From: JAFDZV01 sp035549015
GTDB lineage: Bacteria > Bacteroidota > Ignavibacteria > OLB7
Assembly (NCBI GenBank): GCA_035549015.1
Contig: DASZRW010000029.1
Coordinates: 57,917-121,916, forward strand
Reading direction: 5' to 3'
Length of the DNA: 64,000 nucleotides
The notes under the pieces were generated by a model. That model made no database searches, had not been told where the DNA came from, and saw nothing but the letters and a program-made list of their open reading frames with translations. This document shows positions 53,637 to 62,783 of this stretch, piece by piece (within the stretch, counting starts at the first letter, position 1; each line of letters begins with the position of its first letter). The translations under genes were made by a program, and so were the position numbers.

Positions 53637-55532
53637 TTACCGGGCCACCACCACGCGTGCCGTGCTCCTGCCGGAGGGCGTGGCGACGGTGCAGAAGAAC
53701 ACTCCGGAGGGGAGCCCTGCCGCATCCCAGATTGCCACGTGGCTGCCGGCCGCGAGCGGCCCCTGCGGCAGCGTGGCGACCGTGTTGCCGCGGGTGTCCG
53801 TGATCGTGAGGACCACGTACTCCGCACGGCTCAGCTCGAACGCAATCCGCGCAACCCCGCTGGTGGGATTCGGAGCCAGGCTGTTGATCCGCATTCCCTG
53901 GCCGGTGGCGGCATTCTCCACGCCCGAGGTGGACGTGGTGAAGTTCCAGATGGAGCTGAACGGACCCCAGCCTGCGCCATTGCGTGCCTTCACGCGCCAG
54001 TAGTAGGTCTGGTTCGCGGTGAGGCCGTTCACCGTTGTGGACGTGTCGGTGATGGCCGTATCACGCTGCGCCACGTTGCCGAAGGCGGCGTCGGTGGCAA
54101 TCTCCAGCCAGTACCGCTGCTCGCTCGGCGCACCGCGATGCCACCAGAGACGCGTGTTGCTGGTGGGGACGGTGGAGGAGGAGGTTGGCCCGGAGAGCGC
54201 CACCTGAACCGGCACCAGCAGCATGTTGAACTTCCGAACGCTGCTGTAGCTTCCCCATCCAACATTGTTCTTTGCGCGGACGCGCCAGAAGAATGCGGAG
54301 CCGGCAGGAAGGCTTGCGAAGCTCTTCGCGGAGTCCGTCACCGTGGAGTCGCTTGCCACGATCGTGTTGAACGTGGAATCGGAGGCCACCTGAACATGAT
54401 ACTTGGTTGCGCCGGTCACGCGGAGCCAGGAGAGGTTCAACGGCGTGGAGGAGACAACCGCTCCGTTCAGCGGCAGGTTGAGCGTAACGGTTGCCGGCAC
54501 GCTCGGCTGGCCCGGAATGAAGTCCACCTTCACATTGATGTTGCCGGCGGTCACGCTCCTGGTAATGACTTCGGTGCCGAGCGGTCCGCCGGAGGCCGTG
54601 ATATCCATGGTGCCGGTGGCCGTGATCGGAATCGCATACCCTCCGGACTCGGAGGAGACGGCGTAGTACGTCCCGGAGGCCGGTGTGATCTTCACGCCGG
54701 CAATTCCCTCGCCGACGTCGTAGAAGTTGTTGTTGTTCAGATCGCGGTACACGACGCCGGTGATGAAGTGATTTCCCTGGTCACCGTAGTCCTCCGTGAC
54801 GATCTTCGGGCCGGTGTGGCTGCCGCCGGTGTTGTCCGTGACGATGCCGATGCCGATCTCCGTCTCGATGGTCTGCTCGAAGTTCATCACGTTCTTGCGA
54901 TGCCCCAGATCGGCGTTCCCCCAGTCCACGTTGAATGCGATGTGGGCATACATCAGATCCTTCGCATATGCGAAGACGTTCTCACCGAGCGCGAGCCAGT
55001 TGAGGTAGTTCTGTGCCTCCACACGCTGCACCAGCGTGGAGCCGTTGCTGCCGTTGTGACCCTGGAAGTTGTTCGTGGACATGTCCTGGCTGTGCAGGCG
55101 GGCCGCCGTGAGGAGCTTGGAGCTGATGGCCAGCGGCGGGCGCACGGGATAGCCGGCGAAGTCACTCTTCAGCTTGTTGGTGTCGACGCTGTACGTGGAG
55201 TAGGCGAAGAGAATGTTCGGATCGGTGACGCTGGCAAGGCGGGCCCCCTCAGCCGTTGGATTGGCCCGCGCGCGGTTGATCAGCTCAACCATGTACTGCT
55301 CCTCGGCCGTCGGGTTGCCGTGGCTGTACTCCTGTGTGGGAATGCTCGAAAGCAGGGTGCGCGCCGTGCTGCCGGCCTTCTCGGAACCCGATGCCGCGCG
55401 TGTGATGCTGATTGCCTCGGGAATCAGCGTATGTGCCGCGCTTTGCGCGAGGGCGCTTCCGCCGGCAAGCAGCGCACCGGCTGCAACCAGGCTTGCAAGC
55501 GCTCGACCCCTGGAGGGTGAATCGATCTTCAT
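53637..55532 (-). CDS. CAP-domain protein with fibronectin-like repeats and T9SS sorting domain
   Basis: 631 aa. Signal peptide to about 30 (AGGSALAQ). The CAP/SCP domain (about 80-215) shows LLTAARLHSQDM, GENVFAYAKDLMYAHIAF, LGHRKNVMN and EIGIGIV. Then a SdrD/CNA-like GVVYRDLNNNNFYDVGEGIAGV segment (calcium-binding pattern), two fibronectin III domains (YHVQVASDSTFN, YWRVKARNGAGWGPFS), and a T9SS type A sorting domain starting NSLAPNPTSGVARIAFEL. It is a secreted, probably cell-surface protein. Confidence 0.9.
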   Translation of the reverse strand: MKIDSPSRGRALASLVAAGALLAGGSALAQSAAHTLIPEAISITRAASGSEKAGSTARTLLSSIPTQEYSHGNPTAEEQYMVELINRARANPTAEGARLASVTDPNILFAYSTYSVDTNKLKSDFAGYPVRPPLAISSKLLTAARLHSQDMSTNNFQGHNGSNGSTLVQRVEAQNYLNWLALGENVFAYAKDLMYAHIAFNVDWGNADLGHRKNVMNFEQTIETEIGIGIVTDNTGGSHTGPKIVTEDYGDQGNHFITGVVYRDLNNNNFYDVGEGIAGVKITPASGTYYAVSSESGGYAIPITATGTMDITASGGPLGTEVITRSVTAGNINVKVDFIPGQPSVPATVTLNLPLNGAVVSSTPLNLSWLRVTGATKYHVQVASDSTFNTIVASDSTVTDSAKSFASLPAGSAFFWRVRAKNNVGWGSYSSVRKFNMLLVPVQVALSGPTSSSTVPTSNTRLWWHRGAPSEQRYWLEIATDAAFGNVAQRDTAITDTSTTVNGLTANQTYYWRVKARNGAGWGPFSSIWNFTTSTSGVENAATGQGMRINSLAPNPTSGVARIAFELSRAEYVVLTITDTRGNTVATLPQGPLAAGSHVAIWDAAGLPSGVFFCTVATPSGRSTARVVVAR

Positions 55533-55576
55533 GTTCAATCCAGCAGTGAAATGTGAGAGACTCCATGGACAACCGG

Positions 55577-55584
55577 CAAAAATA
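55577..55584 (-). promoter_or_regulatory. -7 element of the CAP-domain gene
   Basis: TATTTTTG on the minus strand, an exact TAnnTTTG, ends 44 nt before the ATG at 55532. Confidence 0.55.
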
Positions 55585-55981
55585 GGGAAGAGGATGGAGA
55601 TAGGGGATGGAAAATCTGGTAGGGAACATCGCCGTGCTGCGGGCCGGGGCTGCTGCCGGCCATACCGCGGCACGGCGATGGCTCCGCCCGCGGGCCGGTC
55701 GCGCATGACGGATATCGGGAGATCACACCGGGGCGGCTTGCCCGACGAGGATTCGTTCGCTACGTTGGCCACGTCTCCCCAATGCATATACCACTCACCC
55801 CGTCGGCAGCCTGCGAAGCATCGTGAATCCGGAGGAGGGGGATGCCGGCAATCCTGTTGCCAATGGCAACCTCGCCGATTCCGATGGGCCATGCGGTACG
55901 CCCGCTGCGATGCAACGGCGTATGCCGGGAGTCCATTCCCAGATATCCATACCATTCAACACAATGTTCAGAAAGGACATC

Positions 55982-56968
55982 ATGAGCAAAGAAATCCGAT
56001 TGATTTTCTCCACACTGCTGCTGGCATTCGCTGCCGTCAATATCTCCTATGGCTGGGGGAACGTCGGGCACATGGCGGTGGCGGGTGCCGCCTACAACAG
56101 GCTGACCGCGAAGGTCCGCAAGCGGGCGGATGCGCTGATTCAACTGAATCCGAAATTTCACGAGTGGGAGCAGAAGATCCCCGGCGGCACATCACCTTCG
56201 CGGAAGGCGATGATGCTCTTCATGATCGCAGCCACCTGGGCCGATCAGATCAAGGGGGATCATCAGCATGTACCCGATGGTCCGGACGGCGGGAACCGCC
56301 CCCCCACCGATGGAACCGCGGAGCGCAACACCGGTTACGGCGATTCGGCGCTGCACAAGTACTGGCACTTCATCGACATGCCGTTTTCGTCGGACGGAAC
56401 GGCGACGCAGAATCCCGATAACCCGAACGCGCGAACACAGATCGCGGCATTCCGTTCCGTCATCTCCTCGAACGCCGCCGATCCGCTGAAGTCGTACGAC
56501 CTCGTCTGGCTGCTCCACCTCGTGGGCGATATCCATCAGCCCCTTCATTGCGTCTCCAGGTTCAGCAGCACGCTTCCCAACGGCGATGCCGGCGGCAACA
56601 GTGTGCTGCTCGGCGGGATCAAGCTCCAGGGGGTCACCATCAAGAACCTCCACTCCTACTGGGATGATCTTCCCGGCGTGGGGGATTCGAACCAGGACTA
56701 TGTCAAGGATGCGAACGCCGCGCTCGCGCTGGTGCCCAACCTCCCAACCGCGCCGGCCGGTGCTGCTGCAAATCTCGATGTGGCTGCATGGGTGAACGAG
56801 AGCTTCGATGCCGCCAGAGGCAAGGCCTACGCAAAACTCGTGAAGACGGCGGACGGCAGGTTCACCTTCAACGCCGCCTACAGGAGCACCGCCCTCAGCA
56901 CGGCGAGAGAGCGTGTGGCGCTGGCCGGTGCCCGGCTGGCCAGTATCCTGAACAAGGAACTGAAGTAG
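55982..56968 (+). CDS. S1/P1 nuclease
   Basis: 328 aa zinc-dependent secreted nuclease that degrades single-stranded nucleic acids. Signal peptide MSKEIRLIFSTLLLAF to YG, then mature N-terminal WGNVGHMAVAG whose Trp is a zinc ligand. HKYWHFIDMPF, WLLHLVGDIHQPLHC and NLHSYWDDLPG supply the other ligands. AGAAAGGA stands 5 nt before the ATG; ATG 55964 is in frame but lacks this. Confidence 0.92.
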   Translation: MSKEIRLIFSTLLLAFAAVNISYGWGNVGHMAVAGAAYNRLTAKVRKRADALIQLNPKFHEWEQKIPGGTSPSRKAMMLFMIAATWADQIKGDHQHVPDGPDGGNRPPTDGTAERNTGYGDSALHKYWHFIDMPFSSDGTATQNPDNPNARTQIAAFRSVISSNAADPLKSYDLVWLLHLVGDIHQPLHCVSRFSSTLPNGDAGGNSVLLGGIKLQGVTIKNLHSYWDDLPGVGDSNQDYVKDANAALALVPNLPTAPAGAAANLDVAAWVNESFDAARGKAYAKLVKTADGRFTFNAAYRSTALSTARERVALAGARLASILNKELK

Positions 56969-57053
56969 ATCGGCAGGCTGATTGCGATGCCGCCCATCGG
57001 CGTCCGGTGCAGCGGCCGGCGGTCGGTACATGCGTTTCCGCCACTACAGTCCG

Positions 57054-58910
57054 CTAGTCGTTCGATTTCGGCGTGGAGCGCTTCGGCGTCTGGAACGGAC
57101 GCACCGCCATCAACGCGTTGGAGACACGCCGCGTGGAGGGGCCCGATCCCTGGCGGCTGATCATCAGGCCGTTGATGGCCATGGAGGCGGAGCCGCCCCC
57201 GTCGAAGTTCATCGCCTGATAGGCGCCCTGCGACTTCATGAACGCCGCGAGCTGCGAAAGCGTCATGCCGCTGGTCTCCGTACAACTGCAGCCGCTGTTT
57301 ACCGTGGCCAGTATCAGCGTATCGCCATCCTTCGAAATGCCGACCGCCGTTCGTGCAAGCTTGCCATCCACGAATCGCCGTGCCTTCGAGCCCTCCGTTT
57401 CGTACTCCGGATTAGCGATGCCGTCGCGCACCAGCCGCGGCGTGCCGGTAAGCATGTCGCGCACCGGCTTCGCCGGGGCGGGGGATATGGTGTAGAGCAG
57501 GCCGATGGTGTCCCCCGTCTGCACAACGGAGAACCACTCCGCCTGAATCCCCAGCGAGAGCACGTACCCGTTTTCCGGAACGGCCACGGCGCCGGTATCC
57601 ACGGCCGTTACCACCAGGCGCATCGTGTCGCCGACAGCGGGGGCGGGGAGCGGATCGCGCCTGCGCCGCGGCCTGACCGGCTGGCAGGCGATCTTCAGGA
57701 TGGAATGCTCCCGGTCCTCCAGCACCTTGCTCTCCCGGTAGCTCCGGATCACCGCGGCGGTATCCACGCCGGTCCCTTCGCTGTCGTCGCCGGACTCCGC
57801 CAGCACCCGATTTGCGAACGCCTCCGCCACGATGGCGCTGTCGCTCTTGCGCGAGCCCATCGGCACGGAGTCGCCATAGTGATGGTTGTAGACCACGATT
57901 CCCTCCGCTCCGCCGCGGCGGTTCACCGCGGAGACCTGGAAGTGCCGCGACTTCCAGAACAGATCGCCGCTCAACGATATGCGATTGATTGCGGCGGTGC
58001 CGTCCTGGAAGATCATCAACGACGACCACTGCTTGTAGCCGGGCATCTCCACAACCTCGCCGTTGGTGATCGTGGGTCCGATCGGCGAGTTGGAGCCGGC
58101 GCGCCAGAAGCTCGCATTGGTTGCCGCGAGCACGGTGTCGTTGGTGCGCTGCTGTGCCAGCGTGGCGATATCCGCCGCGTTGGCCAGGCCATCGTACCGG
58201 CAGAGCGCCTTGTAGGAGCAGAGGCGGGCGCCGGCCTTCAGATCGACCGTCACAACGTTCGCTACCTGGCTTCCCTGCGTCCGGATCCGCCGGTGCGTGA
58301 TGCCGTCCGCCAGTTCCATGATCGTTGTGGAGTCCGCGCGTATCACGTCGTCCGTGGTCATCGCAACCCGGTGCGGGATCGGTGCCGGCGCCGTATGTGC
58401 CGCGCTTCCACGGCGCCCCTTGTGCGAGACGGATGCCGCCGTGGCGTTGCGTGCCTTCAACGGGTGCTTCGCAGCCGTCCTGGCGGAAGCTCTGCTTCGC
58501 GATGTGCTGCTCCGGGATGATTTGTTCTTCGCCGCGGCCGCCTTGTGCGCCGAGCTCCCGGCGTTCCCGTTCTTTGCGACGTTCCCCTTCTTTGCCGTGC
58601 TCCCCTTCTTCGCTGCGCTTCGTGAAGCGGCCGCCGCGCGTTTCTTCGGCGGCGTGCGTTCGGTATGGGCCTGCGCGCGACGTAGTCCGTTCGCCGATTC
58701 GATCGCAGGCATCAGTGCGAGCCACGTGAGCGCAAGGACCAGTGTGAACGCCGCACGAGTGATGTGCGCGAACCGTTGCTGGCCGTTCCGGATGTACGAG
58801 CGATCGGTTTGATTCACGAGCGACTGTGCGAAGAGAGGATTGGGGGACGTGTTGCGGCTGCAGAGGCGCCGGCCTGGGGATGTGTGCGTGCGTGTCTGAA
58901 GGAATGTCAT
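57054..58910 (-). CDS. Phosphodiester glycosidase (NAGPA-like) with a basic low-complexity N-terminal region
   Basis: 618 aa. A hydrophobic segment (about 53-72, FTLVLALTWLALMPA) may be an anchor or signal. It is followed by about 95 residues rich in Lys, Ala, Ser and Arg (such as KKGSTAKKGN, SSRSSTSRSR), similar to histone H1 tails. The catalytic domain begins near 185; ATNASFWRAGS and YQAMNFDGGGSASMAINGL (near the C-terminus) match NAGPA/phosphodiester glycosidases, which remove sugar from phosphodiester-linked glycans. Substrate unknown. Confidence 0.82.
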   Translation of the reverse strand: MTFLQTRTHTSPGRRLCSRNTSPNPLFAQSLVNQTDRSYIRNGQQRFAHITRAAFTLVLALTWLALMPAIESANGLRRAQAHTERTPPKKRAAAASRSAAKKGSTAKKGNVAKNGNAGSSAHKAAAAKNKSSRSSTSRSRASARTAAKHPLKARNATAASVSHKGRRGSAAHTAPAPIPHRVAMTTDDVIRADSTTIMELADGITHRRIRTQGSQVANVVTVDLKAGARLCSYKALCRYDGLANAADIATLAQQRTNDTVLAATNASFWRAGSNSPIGPTITNGEVVEMPGYKQWSSLMIFQDGTAAINRISLSGDLFWKSRHFQVSAVNRRGGAEGIVVYNHHYGDSVPMGSRKSDSAIVAEAFANRVLAESGDDSEGTGVDTAAVIRSYRESKVLEDREHSILKIACQPVRPRRRRDPLPAPAVGDTMRLVVTAVDTGAVAVPENGYVLSLGIQAEWFSVVQTGDTIGLLYTISPAPAKPVRDMLTGTPRLVRDGIANPEYETEGSKARRFVDGKLARTAVGISKDGDTLILATVNSGCSCTETSGMTLSQLAAFMKSQGAYQAMNFDGGGSASMAINGLMISRQGSGPSTRRVSNALMAVRPFQTPKRSTPKSND

Positions 58911-58949
58911 GGTGATCCGGAAGAGTGCCGATGCTCGGACGTCGCGGCG

Positions 58950-59384
58950 CTACGCGACGTCATCGAACGATTTCGGTTCCCATCCCTCGCCGTGGCATGG
59001 GAGATAGTCCTCGGAGACAATTTCATCCAGCTGCATGCAATGCAGCCCTTCGGGATTGAAATAGCGGCAACTGGAGCAGAGCGTCTGTTCGATGAGCCTG
59101 CGGTTGATCCGCTTGAAATGGCTGTACTGAATCTGTGCGGGGTAGATGGCGATACCGTAGATCGCAGCGATCGTAATCCCCCACCACACTCCATACTCCG
59201 AACTGGGGATGTACTGGCGGATGTACCACGAACCGAAAATCGTCGCGGTGAGGCGGAGCATCGCAAGCCAGATCACCGGCCCCAGCGCATGCCGGTCCCC
59301 ATGGCGCTGCGACCGTTCCCCATGCTGGGGATCGGAACCGTGCTGCGGATCGAGTATCCGGAATTGTATGGGGCGCCGTGTCAC
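58950..59384 (-). CDS. Small membrane protein with a Cys4 motif
   Basis: 144 aa from GTG 59384 (start uncertain; ATG near residue 42 also possible). Two hydrophobic segments (about 36-52 and 65-82) precede a cytoplasmic tail with LCSSCRYFNPEG, HCMQLDE and YLPCHGEGW: four cysteines in a zinc-ribbon-like arrangement. No family recognised. Confidence 0.6.
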   Translation of the reverse strand: MTRRPIQFRILDPQHGSDPQHGERSQRHGDRHALGPVIWLAMLRLTATIFGSWYIRQYIPSSEYGVWWGITIAAIYGIAIYPAQIQYSHFKRINRRLIEQTLCSSCRYFNPEGLHCMQLDEIVSEDYLPCHGEGWEPKSFDDVA

Positions 59385-59718
59385 GCGACTGGCCTCGTTG
59401 AAATGCTCCGAACTGCCGGCGATATGTATCGCACCGTTGGCGGCCGGCAGTTCTACCGCATCACTGGACGTACTCGTTCATGAGCGGACCTGCCGACAGA
59501 TGCGATGCCATAGACGCCAAGGGCTGCGTGATATTACAGCGCGTGCGAGTCCCAGGCAAGGGGCATGAGGACTGCGTTGGTGATTTTTACGATGAAGTTT
59601 TGTTCATCGTGTGCGGCAATACCCGGGTATCGCCGTGCAAGCGGGAATACCGTTGAAAAACAGAGGGCCGCGATGCGGTATGCATCGCGGCCCCAACAGG
59701 ATCGGACTGTATGGACAC
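59385..59718. other. Spacer of 334 bp
   Basis: No gene supported. Contains the terminator of the haloperoxidase-type gene. Confidence 0.4.
59656..59693 (-). terminator. Intrinsic terminator of the haloperoxidase-type gene
   Basis: 12-bp stem GGGCCGCGATGC / GCATCGCGGCCC with a 5-nt loop (59665-59693), followed on the minus strand by TCTGTTTTT. Confidence 0.85.
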
Positions 59719-61083
59719 CTACTTGCGCGTCTGCACATGCTTCCAGACGTAGTCGGCGATCTCGACACCGTTCTTCGTTCCGGACTCATTTGAATGGCGG
59801 AAGTGGATGCCTCCCCAAAGCCGGCTCATTGCGGCCTCGCGCGCTGCGGTCATGAAGTTCGGGAAGGAACGCACCGGCATGTACCCGTCGCGGTACTTCA
59901 GGTAGGTCTCCGTGTTGTCGTCGAACGGCATCTCGCCGAACAGGTGTGTGAGCATCTCGGCGGCGGCGGCGGAAATGGTGCTGTGGCCGCTGCTGTGCTC
60001 CGGGAACGGCGGCGTCTGGATCTCCGGAAGCCATGCCGTATCGATGTACTTGCGGATGTAGGTCACCGGTCTGATGCCGCCATCCTTCACGCCATACTTC
60101 TCATTCCAGCAACTGAGGAACGCATCGGCGATCGACACGGAGACCATCGCATAGGCCTGAAGCGACTCCATCATGCCGGCCCCCTTCTTCTGGCAGGCGA
60201 TCTTCGTGATGTTGATCCAGTGCCCGGCCGGACTGATCTGCCGTGAGGTGAACATCACATGGCCGTGATGGAAGGAGTGGATCGGGTTGCAGTCCCAGAA
60301 CGACGCCACCAGCTTCTCCGAGTCGTTCAGATTCTTATTGATGGTATACACCTCCATCGCCTGATTGTAGAACGCGGAGCCCTTCTTCGTGCTGTACGGC
60401 TTGGGCGGGTTGATCGGGATCTGGCCGGCGGACTTCAGGGCCCAGGGCTGCACATCCTTCCAGAACGGATCCACCGGATCAACGAAGTCCGGCGGCGTCG
60501 GCTCCCAGAGCCCCGGACCCTTCGGGATCACGTAGCGCTCGCGAGCCGTGTTCTTCACATAGCCGTCCGCCTTCGAACGCTGGATCAGGCGTCTGGCGAC
60601 GCTCTCGCCGAATGCGCGGGAGCGCTCGATCACGTCCGCGGCAACGCCGGATGCCTTGAAGCGGGACATGTCTTCGTCGTACATGCTGTCCACGCGCCCG
60701 CCCGTGAACGTGAGCTCGTCGCCGATCACCTTGTAGGCGGCCACCATTGAAACGCGCCAGTCGTAGTGCTGGCCTGCCTGTGGCTGAGGCACGTCCGGAA
60801 GGCCGTTGACCTGGCCGGCGAAGGAGCGGAAGTTCGGGAAGCCGGGGCGTGCAGCCTCGTATCCCGCCACGTTGAAATAGGCGTACACCCGGCCGATGTT
60901 GCACGGCGTGCGGATCTCATCAACCATGATATCGGTGATGAACCAGTTCCACCGCTGCACGATTTCCGCAGCATCGTGGTAGAGCTTCGCGTCGCCATCG
61001 GCGCGCAGTGGCAGTACAGCTGCAGCAACCAGGGCAATCGATGCCAGGGCCGCACTGCAGAGAGTTCGAGAGAGATGCTTCAT
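59719..61083 (-). CDS. Vanadium-dependent haloperoxidase/PAP2-family exported protein
   Basis: 454 aa with signal peptide MKHLSRTLCSAALASIAL to LPLRADG. The C-terminal PAP2 core has GIRPVTYIRKY, PPFPEHSSGHSTISAAAAE (SGHS with catalytic His) and SRLWGGIHFRHSN (second Arg/His). This matches vanadium chloroperoxidase-type proteins, which either halogenate using vanadate and peroxide or act as acid phosphatases. ATG 61083 is chosen. Periplasmic or secreted. Confidence 0.87.
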   Translation of the reverse strand: MKHLSRTLCSAALASIALVAAAVLPLRADGDAKLYHDAAEIVQRWNWFITDIMVDEIRTPCNIGRVYAYFNVAGYEAARPGFPNFRSFAGQVNGLPDVPQPQAGQHYDWRVSMVAAYKVIGDELTFTGGRVDSMYDEDMSRFKASGVAADVIERSRAFGESVARRLIQRSKADGYVKNTARERYVIPKGPGLWEPTPPDFVDPVDPFWKDVQPWALKSAGQIPINPPKPYSTKKGSAFYNQAMEVYTINKNLNDSEKLVASFWDCNPIHSFHHGHVMFTSRQISPAGHWINITKIACQKKGAGMMESLQAYAMVSVSIADAFLSCWNEKYGVKDGGIRPVTYIRKYIDTAWLPEIQTPPFPEHSSGHSTISAAAAEMLTHLFGEMPFDDNTETYLKYRDGYMPVRSFPNFMTAAREAAMSRLWGGIHFRHSNESGTKNGVEIADYVWKHVQTRK

Positions 61084-61401
61084 CGTTTGCATGAATGATG
61101 TGTGGACCACCCGGCGAGGAGCTTCAAAGGCGGGTGCCACGTACTGAGGGCCGTGGTTGCGATAACCGGCCAATATAACCCGCTCATCCGAACGGGGTTT
61201 CACGGGTCGCATCCTGACGAATGACAGACTCGACGTTTGGGATGTGACAGGGTTGAATGCGAACGGCGATGCGTTGAAGCGCTGCCGGACACATTCCGTT
61301 GTCGGGATACGATCCCTCCGAAGCGTTCGGCCGCGGGACTGGGGGCGCCGCGAAGCGTGCGCAATGAGCGGTTCCGTCATCATCCGTGCTCCCGGGTGCC
61401 G
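61084..61401. other. 318-bp spacer
   Basis: No gene supported. On the minus strand TATATTGG at about 61178-61171 may be the -7 element of the haloperoxidase-type gene. Confidence 0.4.
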
Positions 61402-62544
61402 CTATCCCTTCACGCGGCCGTAGCTGCGCCCTTTCCACGATGCGCCGCGCCGCGAGTACGCCCAGCGGACGGAGTTGACGGCGATCAGGGAGATGGCGAT
61501 CCCGGAGACCGGATGCAGGAAGGCCTGCTCCCACCCCATTCTGAATCGTATGGCGAGCATTGCGCGCATCACCGCCGCCAGCAGAAGCTGTATCAACGGA
61601 AGCCAGAAGAGAACGAAGGTGAATGTGCGCGATGCAATCGCAGCCGCGGCGAAGATGGCGGGCGCCGTGTAGAGAAGAAGCGCGGAGGCGATGAAGAATC
61701 CCAGGCCGGTAAGGCTGTAGTCGAATCCCGGAAAGAAGTTCTTCGAGAAGCCGGAGAGCACCTCGTGCGGGGTACGGTACATTCTGCACTCCACCGTTTC
61801 AACTGCCGTGGCGAGCGCCGTGCGAAGGCCGCGGCGCTTCGCCGCACGTCCCAGCCAGACATCCTCCACGAGCTGCGAGCGAACCGCCTCGTGGCCGCCG
61901 ACGCCGGCGTATGCTCGGCGTGTCATGCAGAGCAACTGGCCGTTGGTTGCGGAAAACTTGGGGTCGCGCCGGTTGGTGATCCACTTGTTCGGGAGGTATG
62001 CGAAGTAGAGGAAGATCACCATCGGCACTACCGCACGCTCCCAGAAGCCGCGCAGGCGCTGGTGCGGAACGCCGGAGAGGAATTCCACGCCGGTACGCTC
62101 CGTGAATGCGATGCATGCCGCAATGCTTTCGGGGCCGTGCACCGTATCGGCGTCCGTGAAGATCAGCCATTCACCGTCGGCCAGGAGCGCAAGCTGATGG
62201 CATGCCCAGTTCTTCCCCACCCAGCCGGCGGGAAGCGGAGCCCCCGTCAGAACCCGGAGCTCGGGATGTTCGGCGGCGAGCCCGGCGAGGATGGAACCGG
62301 TTGCATCGTCCGAGGCGTCATTCAGCACGCATACTTCGAAGTCCGCGTAGTTCTGTGCCAGCAGCGATTGCACGCATGCCGCAATGGTACGTTCCTCGTT
62401 GCGTGCAGGAACCAGAACGGAGACACGCGGCGTCTGCGATGGACGCTCGTTCCGCCGGATGGTGGCAAAGGAGAAATAGTTCCATACCGCTATGCAGAAC
62501 AGAAGCGTCAGAATCAATGTGACGGAGAGCTGGTACAGAAGCAT
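61402..62544 (-). CDS. Family 2 glycosyltransferase, CruC-like
   Basis: 380 aa. N-terminal membrane anchor (about 1-24); GT2 domain with VLVPARNEERTIAACVQSLL, VLNDASDDAT, IFTDADTVHGPES (DxD) and VEDVWLGRAAKRRG (catalytic ED motif); then three C-terminal hydrophobic segments. This anchored layout resembles the chlorobactene glucosyltransferase CruC of green sulfur bacteria. The divergent neighbour is a CrtC-like carotenoid hydratase, supporting a carotenoid role. On the minus strand TATCTTGG at about 62635-62628 looks like its -7 element. Confidence 0.78.
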   Translation of the reverse strand: MLLYQLSVTLILTLLFCIAVWNYFSFATIRRNERPSQTPRVSVLVPARNEERTIAACVQSLLAQNYADFEVCVLNDASDDATGSILAGLAAEHPELRVLTGAPLPAGWVGKNWACHQLALLADGEWLIFTDADTVHGPESIAACIAFTERTGVEFLSGVPHQRLRGFWERAVVPMVIFLYFAYLPNKWITNRRDPKFSATNGQLLCMTRRAYAGVGGHEAVRSQLVEDVWLGRAAKRRGLRTALATAVETVECRMYRTPHEVLSGFSKNFFPGFDYSLTGLGFFIASALLLYTAPAIFAAAAIASRTFTFVLFWLPLIQLLLAAVMRAMLAIRFRMGWEQAFLHPVSGIAISLIAVNSVRWAYSRRGASWKGRSYGRVKG

Positions 62545-62783
62545 GCGAGGACGCGTGACAAGAAAGGCCGGATATGGAAAGGCCGGATGCAGGGGTGATC
62601 GAGTGAGATGGGGAATTGAAACCGAACCCCAAGATACACGAATCCCCTCCCATTATCGAACAAAGATTCGTCCCGCCGGACCGGGCGCGCCGTGGATGCG
62701 TACAGATTGAGAGACATTACGCGATGGTAACTGGCGGTGCTTGACGCTATCTTGCCCGCCATTCCCTCAATATTCCTCGACGC

